Assembly: GCF_900104035.1 (NCBI RefSeq)
Contig: NZ_FNIT01000001.1
Span: 124,001 to 188,000, forward strand
Source: Aureimonas jatrophae
GTDB lineage: Bacteria > Pseudomonadota > Alphaproteobacteria > Rhizobiales > Rhizobiaceae
DNA: 64,000 bases
Reading direction: 5' to 3'
A program made the position numbers and the translations under genes. Shown here one piece after another: positions 45,201 through 54,250 of the stretch. Within the stretch, counting starts at the first letter, position 1; each line of letters opens with the position of its first letter. A model generated the notes under the pieces. That model had not been told where the DNA came from. It did not search any database and worked only from the letters and a program-made list of their open reading frames with translations.

Positions 45201-45645
45201 GTCGCTCGGCCGCGCCCATTCGCTGGCCTCGCCGCTGGACGGGCAGGACTCGACCAATCTGCGCAACCTCGTCGAGACGACGCTCCAACCCTATCGCGAA
45301 AGTGCCTCCATCGCCGTCGAGGGCGAGACGCGTCTGGTGCGGTGGCGTTCGGTCTCGCCGCTCGCCCTGATCCTGCACGAGTGGGCGACGAACTCGGTGA
45401 AGTACGGTGCGCTGGGTTCGGGCGGCCGGCTGGCCGTGCGTTGGGACCCGCGCGGAGACGGATGCGAGTTGCAATGGGACGAGGAATTCCCGCATCGGGA
45501 CCATTCTCCCGACGGTGGTGGCTTTGGAACCCTTCTCGTAGCCACCTCCGCGCGCCAGATAGGGGCCACGATCGAACGCATGGGGGAGCCCACGCGCTAT
45601 CGCCTTGCCCTTCGTCTCCCCGGGACCGTGTTCGCAGATGACTAA
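42211..45645 (+). CDS. CheB-CheR-PAS-HWE histidine kinase hybrid
   Basis: A 1144-residue protein. Domains in order: CheB methylesterase ([12 protein letters not shown] with Ser27, [13 protein letters not shown]); CheR methyltransferase from about 220 to 490 ([20 protein letters not shown] near 321, [12 protein letters not shown]); a Glu/Asn-rich coiled coil at about 640-710; two PAS-like regions (about 710-830 and 840-950); and an HWE kinase with [12 protein letters not shown] (His962), [14 protein letters not shown] and the WDE motif at Trp1089. Similar hybrids occur away from chemotaxis clusters. GTG start chosen; an ATG at 42229 is possible. It overlaps the receiver gene by 8 bases. Confidence 0.9.
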   Translation: MDTSNAMPDPAKAPVHDFGPVVGIGASAGGLEALREMLSGARLPTGLSFVVVQHLDPNHESMLAQLLDRHTDLEVLQCEGGERIEADKVYIIPPGRGLAIREGVLELRDFAQPRGLRRPIDDFFQSLAVDQQANAACVILSGTGADGTTGLRAVKEHGGVCVVQQPESARYDGMPLSAVGTGLVDFVKAPGEIVACLDDFFRRRGTDPSEAEAEIVADHMDELCRVVRQAVGHDFSGYKRTTLVRRVERRMHVLGIETGRGYLARVRTDAGECSALFRDLLINVTRFFRDPELFEVLRQRVIEPLVREREVGEDVRVWIPGCSSGEEAYSIAMLFAEACRTVGVTQGIQIFATDIDEQMLQIAREASYPANALADIPPAFRERYVIPHAERFSISPEIRDMIRFSNHSLVKDPPFSRVDLVSCRNLLIYFDDRLQQSVLPLLHYAIRPGGYLFLGPSESIGRFEQLFHVLDHQARLFERPPGSPRYPIDLPSGLQRGQTRRADGDGRSARQAATDEATSLRRVVERYAPPSMVLDQDGAIIAAYGRLSRYFDFPVTRTGGSSAINLARPGLRDVIGPLLRQSRDGKKRLVARDVEVASEYGVQPIDVVCDPLPDGTTLLVLRDTDAFRAASDPDLVEMDTEGDHVELLEEELRHTRHRLRSAVEELETANEELKSSNEEMMSMNEELQSTNEELSTVNDELKTKVDQLTVANSDLRNFFDSTDLAVVVLDRDLRIRSYTAAATSIFPLQPADRGRPLADVSSRLPGHEHIEDAAAVAAGGSVIQRRVAMRDGSRTFSLRVLPYRTQSDSTDGATLVFTDITDALSLERELAAERDRLDLAIKAGGIGIWELKPDEGSVTLDAVAASLMGMGQTESGPLANLLSRIAEGDRGEVELALRMTAEGSEDFDTRFRVEAGETRWIRSFGRMVAGSRPRRLVCVSIDVTREYALAETRELMLREMNHRVKNLFAIIGGMISAAARTHRDVDVLSADLRDRIASLGRAHSLASPLDGQDSTNLRNLVETTLQPYRESASIAVEGETRLVRWRSVSPLALILHEWATNSVKYGALGSGGRLAVRWDPRGDGCELQWDEEFPHRDHSPDGGGFGTLLVATSARQIGATIERMGEPTRYRLALRLPGTVFADD

Positions 45646-45997
45646 AACCGTTCTGATCGTCGAGGACGAGCTCTTCGTCGCGCTCGACATCCAGGACATC
45701 GTGGAGGCCATCGGCTGCGACGTCGACGGTCCCTACCAGACCGTGACCGAGGCGCTCGGCGCCGTGGACCGGCATCAGCCCGACTGCGCCGTGCTCGATG
45801 TCCGCCTGCTCGACGGCGAGGTGTTTCCGGCCGCCGACCGCCTGCGCGACGACGGCGTGCCGCTCGTCTTCCACTCGGGCCACGTCGACGAGCGCGACCT
45901 CAAGGGGCGCTATCCCGACGCGCTGCTGTGCCCCAAACCCTCCGCGCCCGTCGAACTGCGTCGCGTCATCGAGCGGGCGCTCGCCGCGCGCCGCTAG
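45638..45997 (+). CDS. Single-domain response regulator
   Basis: A 119-residue receiver: TVLIVEDELFVALDIQDIVE, phospho-acceptor in CAVLDVRLLDGE, PLVFHSGHVDERDL and the lysine segment LLCPKPSAP. There is no output domain. It overlaps the HWE kinase by 8 bases and is its obvious partner, so the LOV protein, kinase and receiver form one operon. Its last four bases overlap the last four of the convergent phnN. Confidence 0.88.
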   Translation: MTKTVLIVEDELFVALDIQDIVEAIGCDVDGPYQTVTEALGAVDRHQPDCAVLDVRLLDGEVFPAADRLRDDGVPLVFHSGHVDERDLKGRYPDALLCPKPSAPVELRRVIERALAARR

Positions 45998-46605
45998 ACC
46001 CCGGCGGCCGGCTGTGTCTCCGGGAGCAGGTCCAGAAGCTCGCGCATGTGGCTGGCCAGACGCTCGGCTCCCGCCTGCGCGGAACCTGAATTATCGATCC
46101 GCACCGACCGGACCGTGCCGGGCGGCAGGACGAGCGGCGCCTGCCGCGACAGGCGACGGGCGATCTCCTCCGCGGTCTCGCGGCCGCGTTGCCGGATGCG
46201 TTCGACGAGCACGTGGTCGGGAGCGGTGATCTCGGCGACCGCCAGGCGGCCGAACCGCTCCGCCGCTTCGCGCAGCGAGCGGCGCGACAGGTTGGCGACC
46301 ACCAGCGATCCCGCCTCCAGGTCACGTTCGATCTCGCACGGCAGACCGTAGGCGAGACCATGTGCGCGCCAGGTCAAACAGAACGCGCCCGTGCGCTCGC
46401 CCTGCTCGAATGCCGTTATGCTGCAGCTTGCATGGTCCTCGGTCGCCCCGTCGGGCGGTCGCGTGATGACGCGCTGCGCGAGACGAAGGCGCGGCTCCCG
46501 GCCGATCGTATCCAGCGCCATGCGCAGGAGCGTGTCCTTGCCCGCCCCGCTCGGGCCGACGACCGCAAGAAGGATGCCGGGCGAGGGGACCCGTTCAGGC
46601 GACAC
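45994..46605 (-). CDS. phnN: Ribose 1,5-bisphosphate phosphokinase
   Basis: A 203-residue P-loop kinase of the guanylate-kinase-like family. LLAVVGPSGAGKDTLLRMAL is the Walker A region, and RVITRPPDGATEDH resembles the corresponding PhnN segment. It phosphorylates ribose 1,5-bisphosphate to PRPP, the last step of C-P lyase product salvage. GTG start at 46605, 11 bases inside the phnM end. It is the last gene of the phn operon. Confidence 0.92.
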   Translation of the reverse strand: MSPERVPSPGILLAVVGPSGAGKDTLLRMALDTIGREPRLRLAQRVITRPPDGATEDHASCSITAFEQGERTGAFCLTWRAHGLAYGLPCEIERDLEAGSLVVANLSRRSLREAAERFGRLAVAEITAPDHVLVERIRQRGRETAEEIARRLSRQAPLVLPPGTVRSVRIDNSGSAQAGAERLASHMRELLDLLPETQPAAGV

Positions 46606-47731
46606 GGCGGCCCTCGCGCCACACGCCGCGCACCACCGGCGGCTCGCCGGTGCGCGCGGGAGCCCGCGCGTGGACGAGATCGGCGCGCAGGCCCAGCTCG
46701 ATCGCGCCGCGATCCGTGAGGTTCGCGGCCCGGGCGGGCGTCTGCGTCACGGTGCGCGCCGCGCGCGGCAGGCCGATCCGGTCCGAGAGGAGGAAGATCG
46801 CCTGCATCAGGCTGAAGGGCACGTAGTCCGACGACAGGATGTCGAGGACGCCGTCCTCCACCAGCGTCGCCGCCGAGACGTTGCCGGAATGCGAGCCGCC
46901 GCGCACCACGTTGGGCGCGCCCATCAGGACGCTGAGGCCGGCCCCGTGCGCCGCGCGTGCGGCCTCGAGGCTCGTCGGGAACTCCGACACCGCGACGCCC
47001 TCGCTCACCGCCTCCTCGACATGGGCGAGCGTCGCGTCGTCGTGGCTGGCCAGCGTGATGCCGCGTGCGCGGCAGTGCTCGACGATCGCCTGCCGGTGGC
47101 GGGCGGAGTAGGTCGCGGACTGCTGAAGGCGCCGATCGATGAAGGCCTGGAAGGCGGCGTCCGACAGGCCGCGCTTCGTCTTGTAGTAGAGCGTGTACTG
47201 CTCCATCGACTGGAACTGCCGCTGACCAGGCGCGTGGTCCATCAGCGAGGCGAGCGACACGTTCGGGTCGTCGCGGAACTGGTCGAGCGCGTCGAGGACG
47301 TCGGGCGCGGAGACCTCGCAGCGCAGGTGGAGGCGATGCTCGGCCCGCAGGCGTCCGTCGCGATTGGCGTGCTCGATCGCATCCGCCAGCCGCCGCATCT
47401 CGGTCGGGTCGAAGCCGCCGTCCTCGTCGGATCCCATGCGCAGGCAGTCGAAGACGGTGGTGATGCCCGATGTCGCGATCTGCCCGTCATGCGCCTGCAC
47501 GGCGCCGAGCATGTTCCAGTGGACGCCGGGGCGGGGCGAGTAGTGGCCTTCCAGGTGGTCGGTGTGCAGTTCGACGAGCCCGGGCAGGAGGATGTCGCCC
47601 TCGCAGTCGTGCCCGGTCGCGGTCGATCCCGCCGAGATGTCGGCGATGCGCCCGTCGCGCACCAGAAGGCTGCCGTGGACGATCTCGTCGGGAAGCACGA
47701 TCGCGGCGTTGGTGAAGACCTGTTCGGACAC
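46595..47731 (-). CDS. phnM: Alpha-D-ribose 1-methylphosphonate 5-triphosphate diphosphatase
   Basis: A 378-residue amidohydrolase-superfamily enzyme. LLPGLVELHTDHLEGHYSP holds metal-binding residues, and ITLASHDDATLAHVEEA and LDILSSDYVPFSLMQA the later His and Asp ligands. It removes pyrophosphate from the triphosphate made by the PhnGHIJ-associated step, giving the substrate of PhnJ. I chose GTG at 47731 (SEQVFTNAAIV), just after the DUF1045 stop; no ATG fits. The frame is open upstream but only as a shadow of the preceding gene. Confidence 0.92.
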   Translation of the reverse strand: MSEQVFTNAAIVLPDEIVHGSLLVRDGRIADISAGSTATGHDCEGDILLPGLVELHTDHLEGHYSPRPGVHWNMLGAVQAHDGQIATSGITTVFDCLRMGSDEDGGFDPTEMRRLADAIEHANRDGRLRAEHRLHLRCEVSAPDVLDALDQFRDDPNVSLASLMDHAPGQRQFQSMEQYTLYYKTKRGLSDAAFQAFIDRRLQQSATYSARHRQAIVEHCRARGITLASHDDATLAHVEEAVSEGVAVSEFPTSLEAARAAHGAGLSVLMGAPNVVRGGSHSGNVSAATLVEDGVLDILSSDYVPFSLMQAIFLLSDRIGLPRAARTVTQTPARAANLTDRGAIELGLRADLVHARAPARTGEPPVVRGVWREGRRVA

Positions 47732-47742
47732 GTTCTGGACTT

Positions 47743-48429
47743 TCAGGATGCGGAGGCGTTCGGAGGGCGGAAGGCGTGGCGCGAATGGACCGTGAAGGGC
47801 CCGCCGGCCTCGCGCTCGACGAAGAGGGCGAGAGCGTCGACGGTGAGCGGCCGGTCGATCGCCTTGTCGAAGCGCGCCGCGAGCATCGGTGCCAGCTCGG
47901 CCGCCTCGGCGTCGTCGGTGCGCCCGGTCAGGGTCATGTGGAAGCGGAATTCCTCGAAGACATGGGGATAGCCCCATTCGGCGAGATAGGCCCGCTGGCG
48001 CTCGGTGAGACGGTCGGGCCGGCGCCGCTCGAACTCGGCGGGCGTCAGCGGCGCGCGGAACGGCTCGAAATGGCGCACGGCCTCGGCGACCATGGCGTCG
48101 AGCGCGGGTTCGGGGTCGCCCGGCACGAGCGCGAAGAAGCCATCGCTGCGGCTGAGGGTGAGGCGTGCGATCACCGGCGCCTCGCGCGTCGCCGCAAAGC
48201 GCGCGAGTTCGGCATCCAGCGCGTCGAGACCGACGCCCTCCGCCAAGCGGAACGGCGCCTTGACGGTCGCGTGGAAGCCGTAGCGCGCGGGATCGGCGAC
48301 GAGCGGGTCGAGGCCCTCGTCGGGCGCGCGCGTGGCCTCGCCGGTGAAGGCGTCGCGCCCGAGCCACTCGGCGGCCAGGCGCGTGAGCGGCGCGTCCTGC
48401 GCCGGTGCGTAGTAGAGGGCGGCGCGCAT
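47743..48429 (-). CDS. DUF1045 phosphonate-operon protein, 2H phosphoesterase superfamily
   Basis: A 228-residue protein with two H-x-T motifs, GFHATVKAPF (His53, Thr55) and RFHMTLTG (His164, Thr166), the double signature of 2H phosphoesterases. These enzymes open cyclic nucleotide-type phosphates. Homologues occur mainly in phn operons, where the function has not been firmly assigned as far as I know. C-P lyase releases 5-phosphoribosyl 1,2-cyclic phosphate, which PhnP normally opens; no phnP is in this operon, so this is the prime candidate replacement. The start overlaps the phnE stop by one base. Confidence 0.85.
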   Translation of the reverse strand: MRAALYYAPAQDAPLTRLAAEWLGRDAFTGEATRAPDEGLDPLVADPARYGFHATVKAPFRLAEGVGLDALDAELARFAATREAPVIARLTLSRSDGFFALVPGDPEPALDAMVAEAVRHFEPFRAPLTPAEFERRRPDRLTERQRAYLAEWGYPHVFEEFRFHMTLTGRTDDAEAAELAPMLAARFDKAIDRPLTVDALALFVEREAGGPFTVHSRHAFRPPNASAS

Positions 48430-49235
48430 CAGATGACGCGCCGGCGCAGGGTCTGAGAGATCACGTCCATCACGCTCACCGATAGCACAACGACGATCAG
48501 GATTGCGGAGGCCTGCGGATAATAGAAGCCGCGGATCGTCTCGAACAGGACCTGCCCGATGCCGCCGGCACCGATGACGCCGAGAACCGTGGCGGCGCGC
48601 ACGTTGGACTCCAGGCGATAGAGCGAGAAGGAGATCCAGAGCGGCAGGACCTGCGGGATCACGCCGAAGACGACCTGCTGCAGGCGCGAGGCGCCGGTCG
48701 TGCGGATCGCCTCCACGGGGCGCGGGTCGATCGCCTCGACCGCCTCCGAGAAGAGCTTGGCGAGAATGCCGGTCGTGTGAATGAAGAGCGCCATGACGCC
48801 CGCGAACGGCCCGAGGCCCACGGCCACGACGAAGAGCACGGCGAAGACGACCTCGTGGATCGCGCGGAAGAGGTCCATCAGGCGGCGCGCGGGCTGGTGG
48901 ATCCACCAAGGCGCCATGTTGCCGGCCGACAGGATGCCGAACGGGATGGAAAGGAGCACCGAGAGGAACGTACCCCAGATGGCGATCTGGATCGTCACCA
49001 TCATCTCGGAGAGGTAGTAGCGCCAGTCGGAGAAGTCGGGCCGGAGGAAACCGCTCGCGTATTCCGCCATGTTGCCGGCGTCGGTGAAGAGAAAGGGCCA
49101 GCGGCCCATCTCGGCCGGGCCCCAGCTCCAGGCGAGGGCGCCGACGAGAAGCGCAAGGCTTGCGAGAGTGCTCCAGCGGGGTGCGGGTGCGCGGCCGGCG
49201 TCGCGCGCGTCGGTGGCGGTGCTGGCTGCGGTCAT
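48429..49235 (-). CDS. phnE: Phosphonate ABC transporter permease
   Basis: A 268-residue membrane protein with about six helices and the binding-protein-dependent permease loop ([20 protein letters not shown]) that contacts Phn[15 protein letters not shown] and [11 protein letters not shown] are PhnE-like. I chose the ATG at 49235 because GGAGG lies 7 bases before it; an ATG at 49253 has no such site. Some relatives have two phnE genes; only one is here. It follows phnD after a 76-base gap. Confidence 0.93.
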   Translation of the reverse strand: MTAASTATDARDAGRAPAPRWSTLASLALLVGALAWSWGPAEMGRWPFLFTDAGNMAEYASGFLRPDFSDWRYYLSEMMVTIQIAIWGTFLSVLLSIPFGILSAGNMAPWWIHQPARRLMDLFRAIHEVVFAVLFVVAVGLGPFAGVMALFIHTTGILAKLFSEAVEAIDPRPVEAIRTTGASRLQQVVFGVIPQVLPLWISFSLYRLESNVRAATVLGVIGAGGIGQVLFETIRGFYYPQASAILIVVVLSVSVMDVISQTLRRRVI

Positions 49236-49311
49236 GGTGGCCTCCGGTCTCATGAGCCGTGGGTGCCGACCGGGACGGCAGGCCCCGCCCCGATCGAATC
49301 GCGTGGATTTT

Positions 49312-50304
49312 TCAGCCCTGCGGAAGCTGGGCGAGGCGTGCCTCGTAGGTCGCCTTGCGGGCTTCGAGGTCCTTGACCTTCTCGGCCTTGGCCACGGCGG
49401 AGAGCTTGACGTCGCCCTTCGTCTGGGCGATCGACTTGGTGAGCTCCATCACGCGGATCGGCAGGAGCTGGTCGTCGCTGGAGGCGCGGAACGGACCCCA
49501 CTCGAGGCCGGCCAGCGTCTTCATCTCTTCGGCCTTGTCGCCCTTGGTGCGATCGGTGCCGTAGTCGAGGACGAAGGTCCGGATCTTGTTCTTCGTCTCG
49601 GCAGACAGGTCCTGCGACCAGACCAGCGGGTCGGACGGGATCAGCGGCGAGCGCCAGATCACCTTGATCTTCTCGAACGCGGCGGGCTGGTTCTTCTCGA
49701 TCAGCGCCATATTCTCGGTGTTGTTCGCGGCGGCGTCGAGCTGGCCGTTCGCCACGCCCATCGCGTTGGTCTCGTGATTGGCGTTGGTGACGTTCCGGAA
49801 GCAGGTCTTCGGGTCGACGTTACGCGCCGCGAAGATGAACGTCGTCGGCACGAGATAGCCCGAGGTCGAATTCGGGTCGCCAAGGCCGAAGTTGACGGAC
49901 TTGTCGCATTTCATGAGGTCGTCGACGCTGGTAAGCGGCGAGTCCTTGGGGGCGAGGATCAGCGAGTAGTAGCCGGGCTCGCCGTCGGCCGGCACGGTCT
50001 GCGCAAAGACCTCGCCCTTGGCGCGGTCGACGGCTTCCATGGCCGACTTGTTGCCGAACCAGCCCATCTGGACTTTGCCGAAGCGCATGCCCTCGATGAC
50101 GCCGGCATAGTCGGTGGCAAAGAAGGGCTCGATGTCGAGACCGGTCTCGCGCTTCATGTCGGCGAGGAACGGCTCCCACTTCGTGCGCAGGTTCTGCTGC
50201 GACTCGGTCGAGATGATGCCGAAGCTGACGGTCTCGGCCATGGCGGGCAGGGCCACCGCGGAGGCGAGCGCGAGCGCCGCCAGACCCTTGAGGATCGCGT
50301 TCAT
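49312..50304 (-). CDS. phnD: Phosphonate ABC transporter substrate-binding protein
   Basis: A 330-residue periplasmic protein. [20 protein letters not shown] then AMA is the signal peptide (about 23 residues). The mature protein has [14 protein letters not shown] at its start, a typical PhnD entry strand, [20 protein letters not shown], and [18 protein letters not shown], which forms the phosphonate-binding pocket. It captures alkylphosphonates for PhnCE. It lies 24 bases after phnC. Confidence 0.95.
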   Translation of the reverse strand: MNAILKGLAALALASAVALPAMAETVSFGIISTESQQNLRTKWEPFLADMKRETGLDIEPFFATDYAGVIEGMRFGKVQMGWFGNKSAMEAVDRAKGEVFAQTVPADGEPGYYSLILAPKDSPLTSVDDLMKCDKSVNFGLGDPNSTSGYLVPTTFIFAARNVDPKTCFRNVTNANHETNAMGVANGQLDAAANNTENMALIEKNQPAAFEKIKVIWRSPLIPSDPLVWSQDLSAETKNKIRTFVLDYGTDRTKGDKAEEMKTLAGLEWGPFRASSDDQLLPIRVMELTKSIAQTKGDVKLSAVAKAEKVKDLEARKATYEARLAQLPQG

Positions 50305-50328
50305 TGCAGTCTCCGATGTTGGGTTGGT

Positions 50329-51177
50329 TCAGACGGCTTCGAGAGCCGCTTTCCTGGGCTGGCGCGCCGGCTCGCGCCGGTCGGCTTCGTGTGCCGCCGG
50401 GGCATCCGGCAGGACGAGTTCCTCCGAGGCCGAACCGTAGAGCTCGGACAGGAAGTCGTTGGTGAGCGCCGTCGAGGGGCCGTCGAAGACGATCTGCCCG
50501 TCGCGCATGGCGATCGTGCGTGCGAAGTAGCGCCGGGCGTACTCGACCTGATGCAGCGAGACGAGAACCGTGATGCCGTCGGTCCGGTTGACCTCCGACA
50601 GGACGTCCATTACGCGGCGCGCCGAGGCCGGGTCGAGCGAGGCGATCGGCTCGTCGGCCAGAAGAATGCGCGCCCGCTGCACCAGGGTGCGCGCGATCGC
50701 GGCGCGCTGCTGCTGGCCGCCCGACAGCGTCGAGGCGCGCTGGGCGCCTGTCTGGCCGATGCCGACGCGGGCAAGCGCCGCGTGCGCCTCCTGCCGTTCG
50801 GGCCGACGGAAGAGACCGAGCGTGCCGCGCCAGCGCGGAATGCGGCCGAGCGTTCCGATCAGGACGTTGGTCAGGACCGACAGGCGCGAGACGAGGTTGA
50901 ACTGCTGGAAGATCACCGACACGTCGCCGCGCACCTCGCGGGCACCCGGCGCCATGCGTCCCGCGCCTTGCGCCAGCGTGCCGAAGATCTCGACGCGCGA
51001 GGCCTCGCCCTCGCCGGTCTCGAGGCCGGCGAGGTGACGGATGAGCGTCGACTTGCCGGAGCCGGAGGCCCCGATCAGCGCCACCATCTCGCCCGCTCCG
51101 ATCCGCAACGAGACGTCTGACAGGGCCTTCGTGGTGCCGAAGCGCTTGGATAGTCGGGATACGGAGATCGCGGTCAT
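50329..51177 (-). CDS. phnC: Phosphonate ABC transporter ATP-binding protein
   Basis: A 282-residue ATPase. Walker A is GASGSGKSTLIRHL, the Q-loop VIFQQFNLVSRL, the ABC signature LSGGQQQRAAIAR, Walker B LLADEPIASLD and the switch histidine in VSLHQVEYA. It energises uptake through PhnE. A C-terminal extension of about 25 residues rich in Arg/Ala/Glu has no known role. It lies 31 bases after the hexapeptide acyltransferase gene and 24 before phnD. Confidence 0.94.
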   Translation of the reverse strand: MTAISVSRLSKRFGTTKALSDVSLRIGAGEMVALIGASGSGKSTLIRHLAGLETGEGEASRVEIFGTLAQGAGRMAPGAREVRGDVSVIFQQFNLVSRLSVLTNVLIGTLGRIPRWRGTLGLFRRPERQEAHAALARVGIGQTGAQRASTLSGGQQQRAAIARTLVQRARILLADEPIASLDPASARRVMDVLSEVNRTDGITVLVSLHQVEYARRYFARTIAMRDGQIVFDGPSTALTNDFLSELYGSASEELVLPDAPAAHEADRREPARQPRKAALEAV

Positions 51178-51208
51178 GCGGTTCGCTCCATGGATCCGTC
51201 AGACAATG

Positions 51209-51874
51209 TCATGCCGCCGTGGGCTGGCCGTGACGGTTCGGTGAAGCTTGCGTGACACCCTCGTATCGATCGAGGAACGCGGCCGCGTCGAGCTGCCGGA
51301 AATCCTCCAGCGCCGCGAACAGCCGGTCGTGCGGCCAGTCCCACCAGCGCAAGCGCTCCATCCGCGCGCCGAGCCCCTGCGCGAAGCGCTCGCGGATGAG
51401 ACGCGCCGGCACGCCGCCGACCACCGTGTAGGGGGCGACGTCGCGCGTCACGACCGCGCCCGCGCCGACCACCGCCCCGTTGCCGACGGCGATGCCGGCG
51501 AGGATCGTCGCGCCATGGCCGATCCACGTGTCGTGGCCGATCGTGACGGCATTGGCACGGCGTGCGGCGAAGAAGTCGGCCTCGTCGGCCGCGCCGTCGA
51601 AGTAGTCAGCCGCGCGATAGGTGAAGTGATGGAGCGTCGCGCGGTCCATCGGGTGGTCGGTCGCGTTGATGCGCACGCTGGCCGCGATGTTCGAGAACTT
51701 GCCGATGCGGGTCGCCCAGATGCGGCAGTCCTGCATGACGTAGGAATAGTCGCCGAGCTCGGTCTCGGAGAGGACGGAGCCCGCCTCGACCTCCGTGTAG
51801 CGGCCGAGCGTCGAGCGCTCGACCTCCGCCGTCGGATGGATGCGGGGCGTGTGTTCGGAGAGCTTGGGGCTCAT
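51209..51874 (-). CDS. Hexapeptide-repeat acyltransferase of phosphonate operons
   Basis: A 221-residue left-handed beta-helix protein. Hexapeptide repeats run through about residues 15-75 and 105-165 ([38 protein letters not shown]), ending [10 protein letters not shown] as in xenobiotic acetyltransferases. A subfamily of such enzymes is specific to phn operons and may acylate aminophosphonates as PhnO does, though PhnO itself is a GNAT protein. The substrate is unknown. It is translationally coupled to phnL (ATGA). Confidence 0.82.
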   Translation of the reverse strand: MSPKLSEHTPRIHPTAEVERSTLGRYTEVEAGSVLSETELGDYSYVMQDCRIWATRIGKFSNIAASVRINATDHPMDRATLHHFTYRAADYFDGAADEADFFAARRANAVTIGHDTWIGHGATILAGIAVGNGAVVGAGAVVTRDVAPYTVVGGVPARLIRERFAQGLGARMERLRWWDWPHDRLFAALEDFRQLDAAAFLDRYEGVTQASPNRHGQPTAA

Positions 51875-52605
51875 GCGGCAAGCCTTGCGGAGAAGCGGGA
51901 GACGTCGAGGATGCGGGTCGCGACGGCCTCGCGCACCGGCTCGTCGTGGAAGATGCCGAGGATCGCGACGCCCCGCACCAGCTTCTCGCGAATCATCGCC
52001 ACCACGACGTCGCGGTTGGCGCTGTCGAGCGAGGCGGTCGGCTCGTCGAGCAGGAGGATCGGATGATCGGTCAGGAAGCCGCGCGCGATGTTGACGCGCT
52101 GCTTCTCGCCGCCTGAGAACGTGGCGGGCGGCAGGTCGAAGAGGGCTTCCGGCAGGTTCAGCCGCGCCAGCATCGCAGCGGCCCGCGCCCCCGCCTCGTC
52201 GCGCCCGACGCCGAGCCGCACCAGCGGGTCGGCCACGACCTCCAGCGCCGAGGCGCGCGGCACGGCGCGCAGGAACTGGCTGACATAGCCGATCGAGCGC
52301 TCGCGAAGGCGCAGGACCGTGCGCGGGTCGCCTGCGCCAAGGTCCTCCATCGCACCCGTCCCCGCATCCCGGACGAGGATCGCGCCCTCGTCCACGGCGT
52401 AGTTGCCGTAGACCATGCGCAGGATCGACGACTTACCGACGCCCGATGGTCCGCCGAGCACGACGCATTCGCCGGCTCGAAGCGAGAAGGCGACGTTCCG
52501 CACGACCGGCAGGCGCAAGCCCCCGCGCAGGTGCATGGTGAAGGATTTGGCGACGCCGTCGACGGAGAGGAGCGCTTCGCCGGCCGGGGAGGGTATCGTG
52601 GACAT
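51871..52605 (-). CDS. phnL: C-P lyase system ABC-type ATPase PhnL
   Basis: A 244-residue ATPase: [19 protein letters not shown], Walker [18 protein letters not shown] signature [14 protein letters not shown], Walker [12 protein letters not shown] and [12 protein letters not shown]. PhnL is not a transporter subunit; it associates with PhnK on the C-P lyase core and is needed for activity. It starts 2 bases after phnK and overlaps the acyltransferase gene. ATG at 52605. Confidence 0.93.
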   Translation of the reverse strand: MSTIPSPAGEALLSVDGVAKSFTMHLRGGLRLPVVRNVAFSLRAGECVVLGGPSGVGKSSILRMVYGNYAVDEGAILVRDAGTGAMEDLGAGDPRTVLRLRERSIGYVSQFLRAVPRASALEVVADPLVRLGVGRDEAGARAAAMLARLNLPEALFDLPPATFSGGEKQRVNIARGFLTDHPILLLDEPTASLDSANRDVVVAMIREKLVRGVAILGIFHDEPVREAVATRILDVSRFSARLAA

Positions 52606-52607
52606 CG

Positions 52608-53387
52608 TCAGGATTCCGGGATCGAGGCGACGAGGAGCTGGGTGTAGGGGTGGTGCGGATCGTCGAGGACGCGGTCGCTCAAGCCCTCTTCCACGATCTC
52701 GCCGCCGCGCATCACGATCATGCGCTGCGACAGGAGCCGGGCAACCGCGAGGTCGTGCGTCACGATGACGACCGACAGGCCGAGATCGGCGACGAGGCCG
52801 CGCAGGAGGTCGAGCACGCGCGCCTGGACCGACACGTCGAGACCGCCGGTCGGCTCGTCCATGAAGACGAGGCGCGGGTGGGTGACGAGGTTGCGCGCGA
52901 TCTGCAGTCGCTGGCGCATGCCGCCCGAGAACTCGCTCGGCCGGTCGTCGATGCGCTCCGCGTCGATCTCGACGCGGCCGAGCCAGTCGCCGGCCGTCTC
53001 TCGCAGGCGTCCGTAGTGCCGCTCGCCCACCGCCATCAGGCGTTCGCCGACATTGGCGCCGGCCGAAACGCGCATGCGAAGCCCGTCGGCCGGGTTCTGG
53101 TGCACGAAGCCCCAGTCCGTGCGCATCAGGAAGCGGCGCTCGGCCTCGCTCAACGAGGCGAGGTCGCGCGTCTCGCCGTCGCGCATTCGGTAGGAGACGC
53201 TGCCGGCGGAGGGCTCCAGACGCGCCGAAAGGCAATGGAGCAGCGTCGTCTTGCCGGAGCCGGACTCGCCGACGATGGCCAGGACCTCGCCCGGCCAGAG
53301 GTCGAAGGAGATGCCGGTGCAGCCGATCCGCGCGCCGTAGCGCTTCTCGAGGGATCGCACGGTGAGAAGCGGGGTTTCGGCGCTCAT
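52608..53387 (-). CDS. phnK: C-P lyase core-associated ABC-type ATPase PhnK
   Basis: A 259-residue ATPase with Walker A GESGSGKTTLLHCL, ABC signature FSGGMRQRLQIARN, Walker B VFMDEPTGGLDVS and switch VTHDLAVARLL, similar to oligopeptide-transport ATPases. In E. coli PhnK binds the PhnGHIJ core as a dimer. Its start overlaps the phnJ stop (ATGA), which fits close assembly with that subunit. Confidence 0.94.
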   Translation of the reverse strand: MSAETPLLTVRSLEKRYGARIGCTGISFDLWPGEVLAIVGESGSGKTTLLHCLSARLEPSAGSVSYRMRDGETRDLASLSEAERRFLMRTDWGFVHQNPADGLRMRVSAGANVGERLMAVGERHYGRLRETAGDWLGRVEIDAERIDDRPSEFSGGMRQRLQIARNLVTHPRLVFMDEPTGGLDVSVQARVLDLLRGLVADLGLSVVIVTHDLAVARLLSQRMIVMRGGEIVEEGLSDRVLDDPHHPYTQLLVASIPES

Positions 53388-54250
53388 TCCGCGGCCTCCC
53401 CGAACGCTGCCGCACCGGCGCGCTGCGTCTCGCAATGATCGGTGTCGGAGCAGACGAACATGCGTCCACCCCGGTCGTCGGTGACGACCTCGTCGAGATA
53501 GACCCCGCGCGAGCCGCACAGCGCGCAGGGCTGCGAGAAGCGCTGGACCGCGAATGGATGGTCCTCGAAGTCGAGGCTGCGCACCCGCGTGTAAGGCGGT
53601 AAGGCGTAGATGCGCTTCTCGCGGCCCGCGCCGAAGAGCTGGAGCGCCGGCGACACGTCCATCTTCGGATTGTCGAACTTCGGGATGGGCGAGGGGTCCA
53701 TCACGTAGCGGCCCTCGACCTTGACGGGATAGGCGTAGGTCGTCGCGATGTGGCCGTGGCGCGCGATATCCTCGTAGAGCTTCACATGCATCAGCCCGTA
53801 TTCCTCCAGCGCGTGGAGCGTGCGCGTCTCGGTCTCGCGCGGCTCGAGGAAACGCAGCGGCTCGGGGATCGGCACCTGGTAGACGAGGGTCTGCCCGGCC
53901 CGCAGCGGCGCCTCCGGGATGCGGTGGCGGGTCTGGATGATCGTCGCCCCGCCGGTGCGCGTCGTGGTGGCGACGCCCGACACGGTCTCGAAGAAGGAGC
54001 GGATCGACACGGCGTTGGTGGTGTCGTCGGCGCCCTGGTCGATCACCTTCAGCGTGTCGTCGCGGCCGATGATGGCGGCGGTCACCTGCACGCCGCCCGT
54101 GCCCCAGCCGTAGGGCATGGGCATTTCGCGGCTGGAAAAGGGCACCTGATAGCCGGGAATCGCGATGCCCTTCAGGATCGCGCGCCGGATCATGCGCTTG
54201 GTCGCCTCGTCGAGATAGGCGAAGTTCACAGCGGGAAGGGCGGCGCTCAT
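53384..54250 (-). CDS. phnJ: Carbon-phosphorus lyase, radical SAM subunit
   Basis: A 288-residue protein that breaks the C-P bond by radical chemistry. The four conserved cysteines lie at 242, 245, 267 and 273, the same spacing as E. coli 241, 244, 266 and 272; three bind the iron-sulfur cluster and the last is the proposed thiyl site. PYGWGTGGVQVTAA and YEDIARHGHIATTYAYPV are highly conserved. Both ends overlap neighbours by 4 bases. Confidence 0.97.
   Translation of the reverse strand: MSAALPAVNFAYLDEATKRMIRRAILKGIAIPGYQVPFSSREMPMPYGWGTGGVQVTAAIIGRDDTLKVIDQGADDTTNAVSIRSFFETVSGVATTTRTGGATIIQTRHRIPEAPLRAGQTLVYQVPIPEPLRFLEPRETETRTLHALEEYGLMHVKLYEDIARHGHIATTYAYPVKVEGRYVMDPSPIPKFDNPKMDVSPALQLFGAGREKRIYALPPYTRVRSLDFEDHPFAVQRFSQPCALCGSRGVYLDEVVTDDRGGRMFVCSDTDHCETQRAGAAAFGEAAE

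Noticed and set aside
42211-45645. CheB-CheR hybrid as a true chemotaxis protein
   Set aside because: No receptor, cheA, cheW or cheY cluster is nearby and the C-terminus is an HWE kinase, so ordinary chemotaxis is unlikely.
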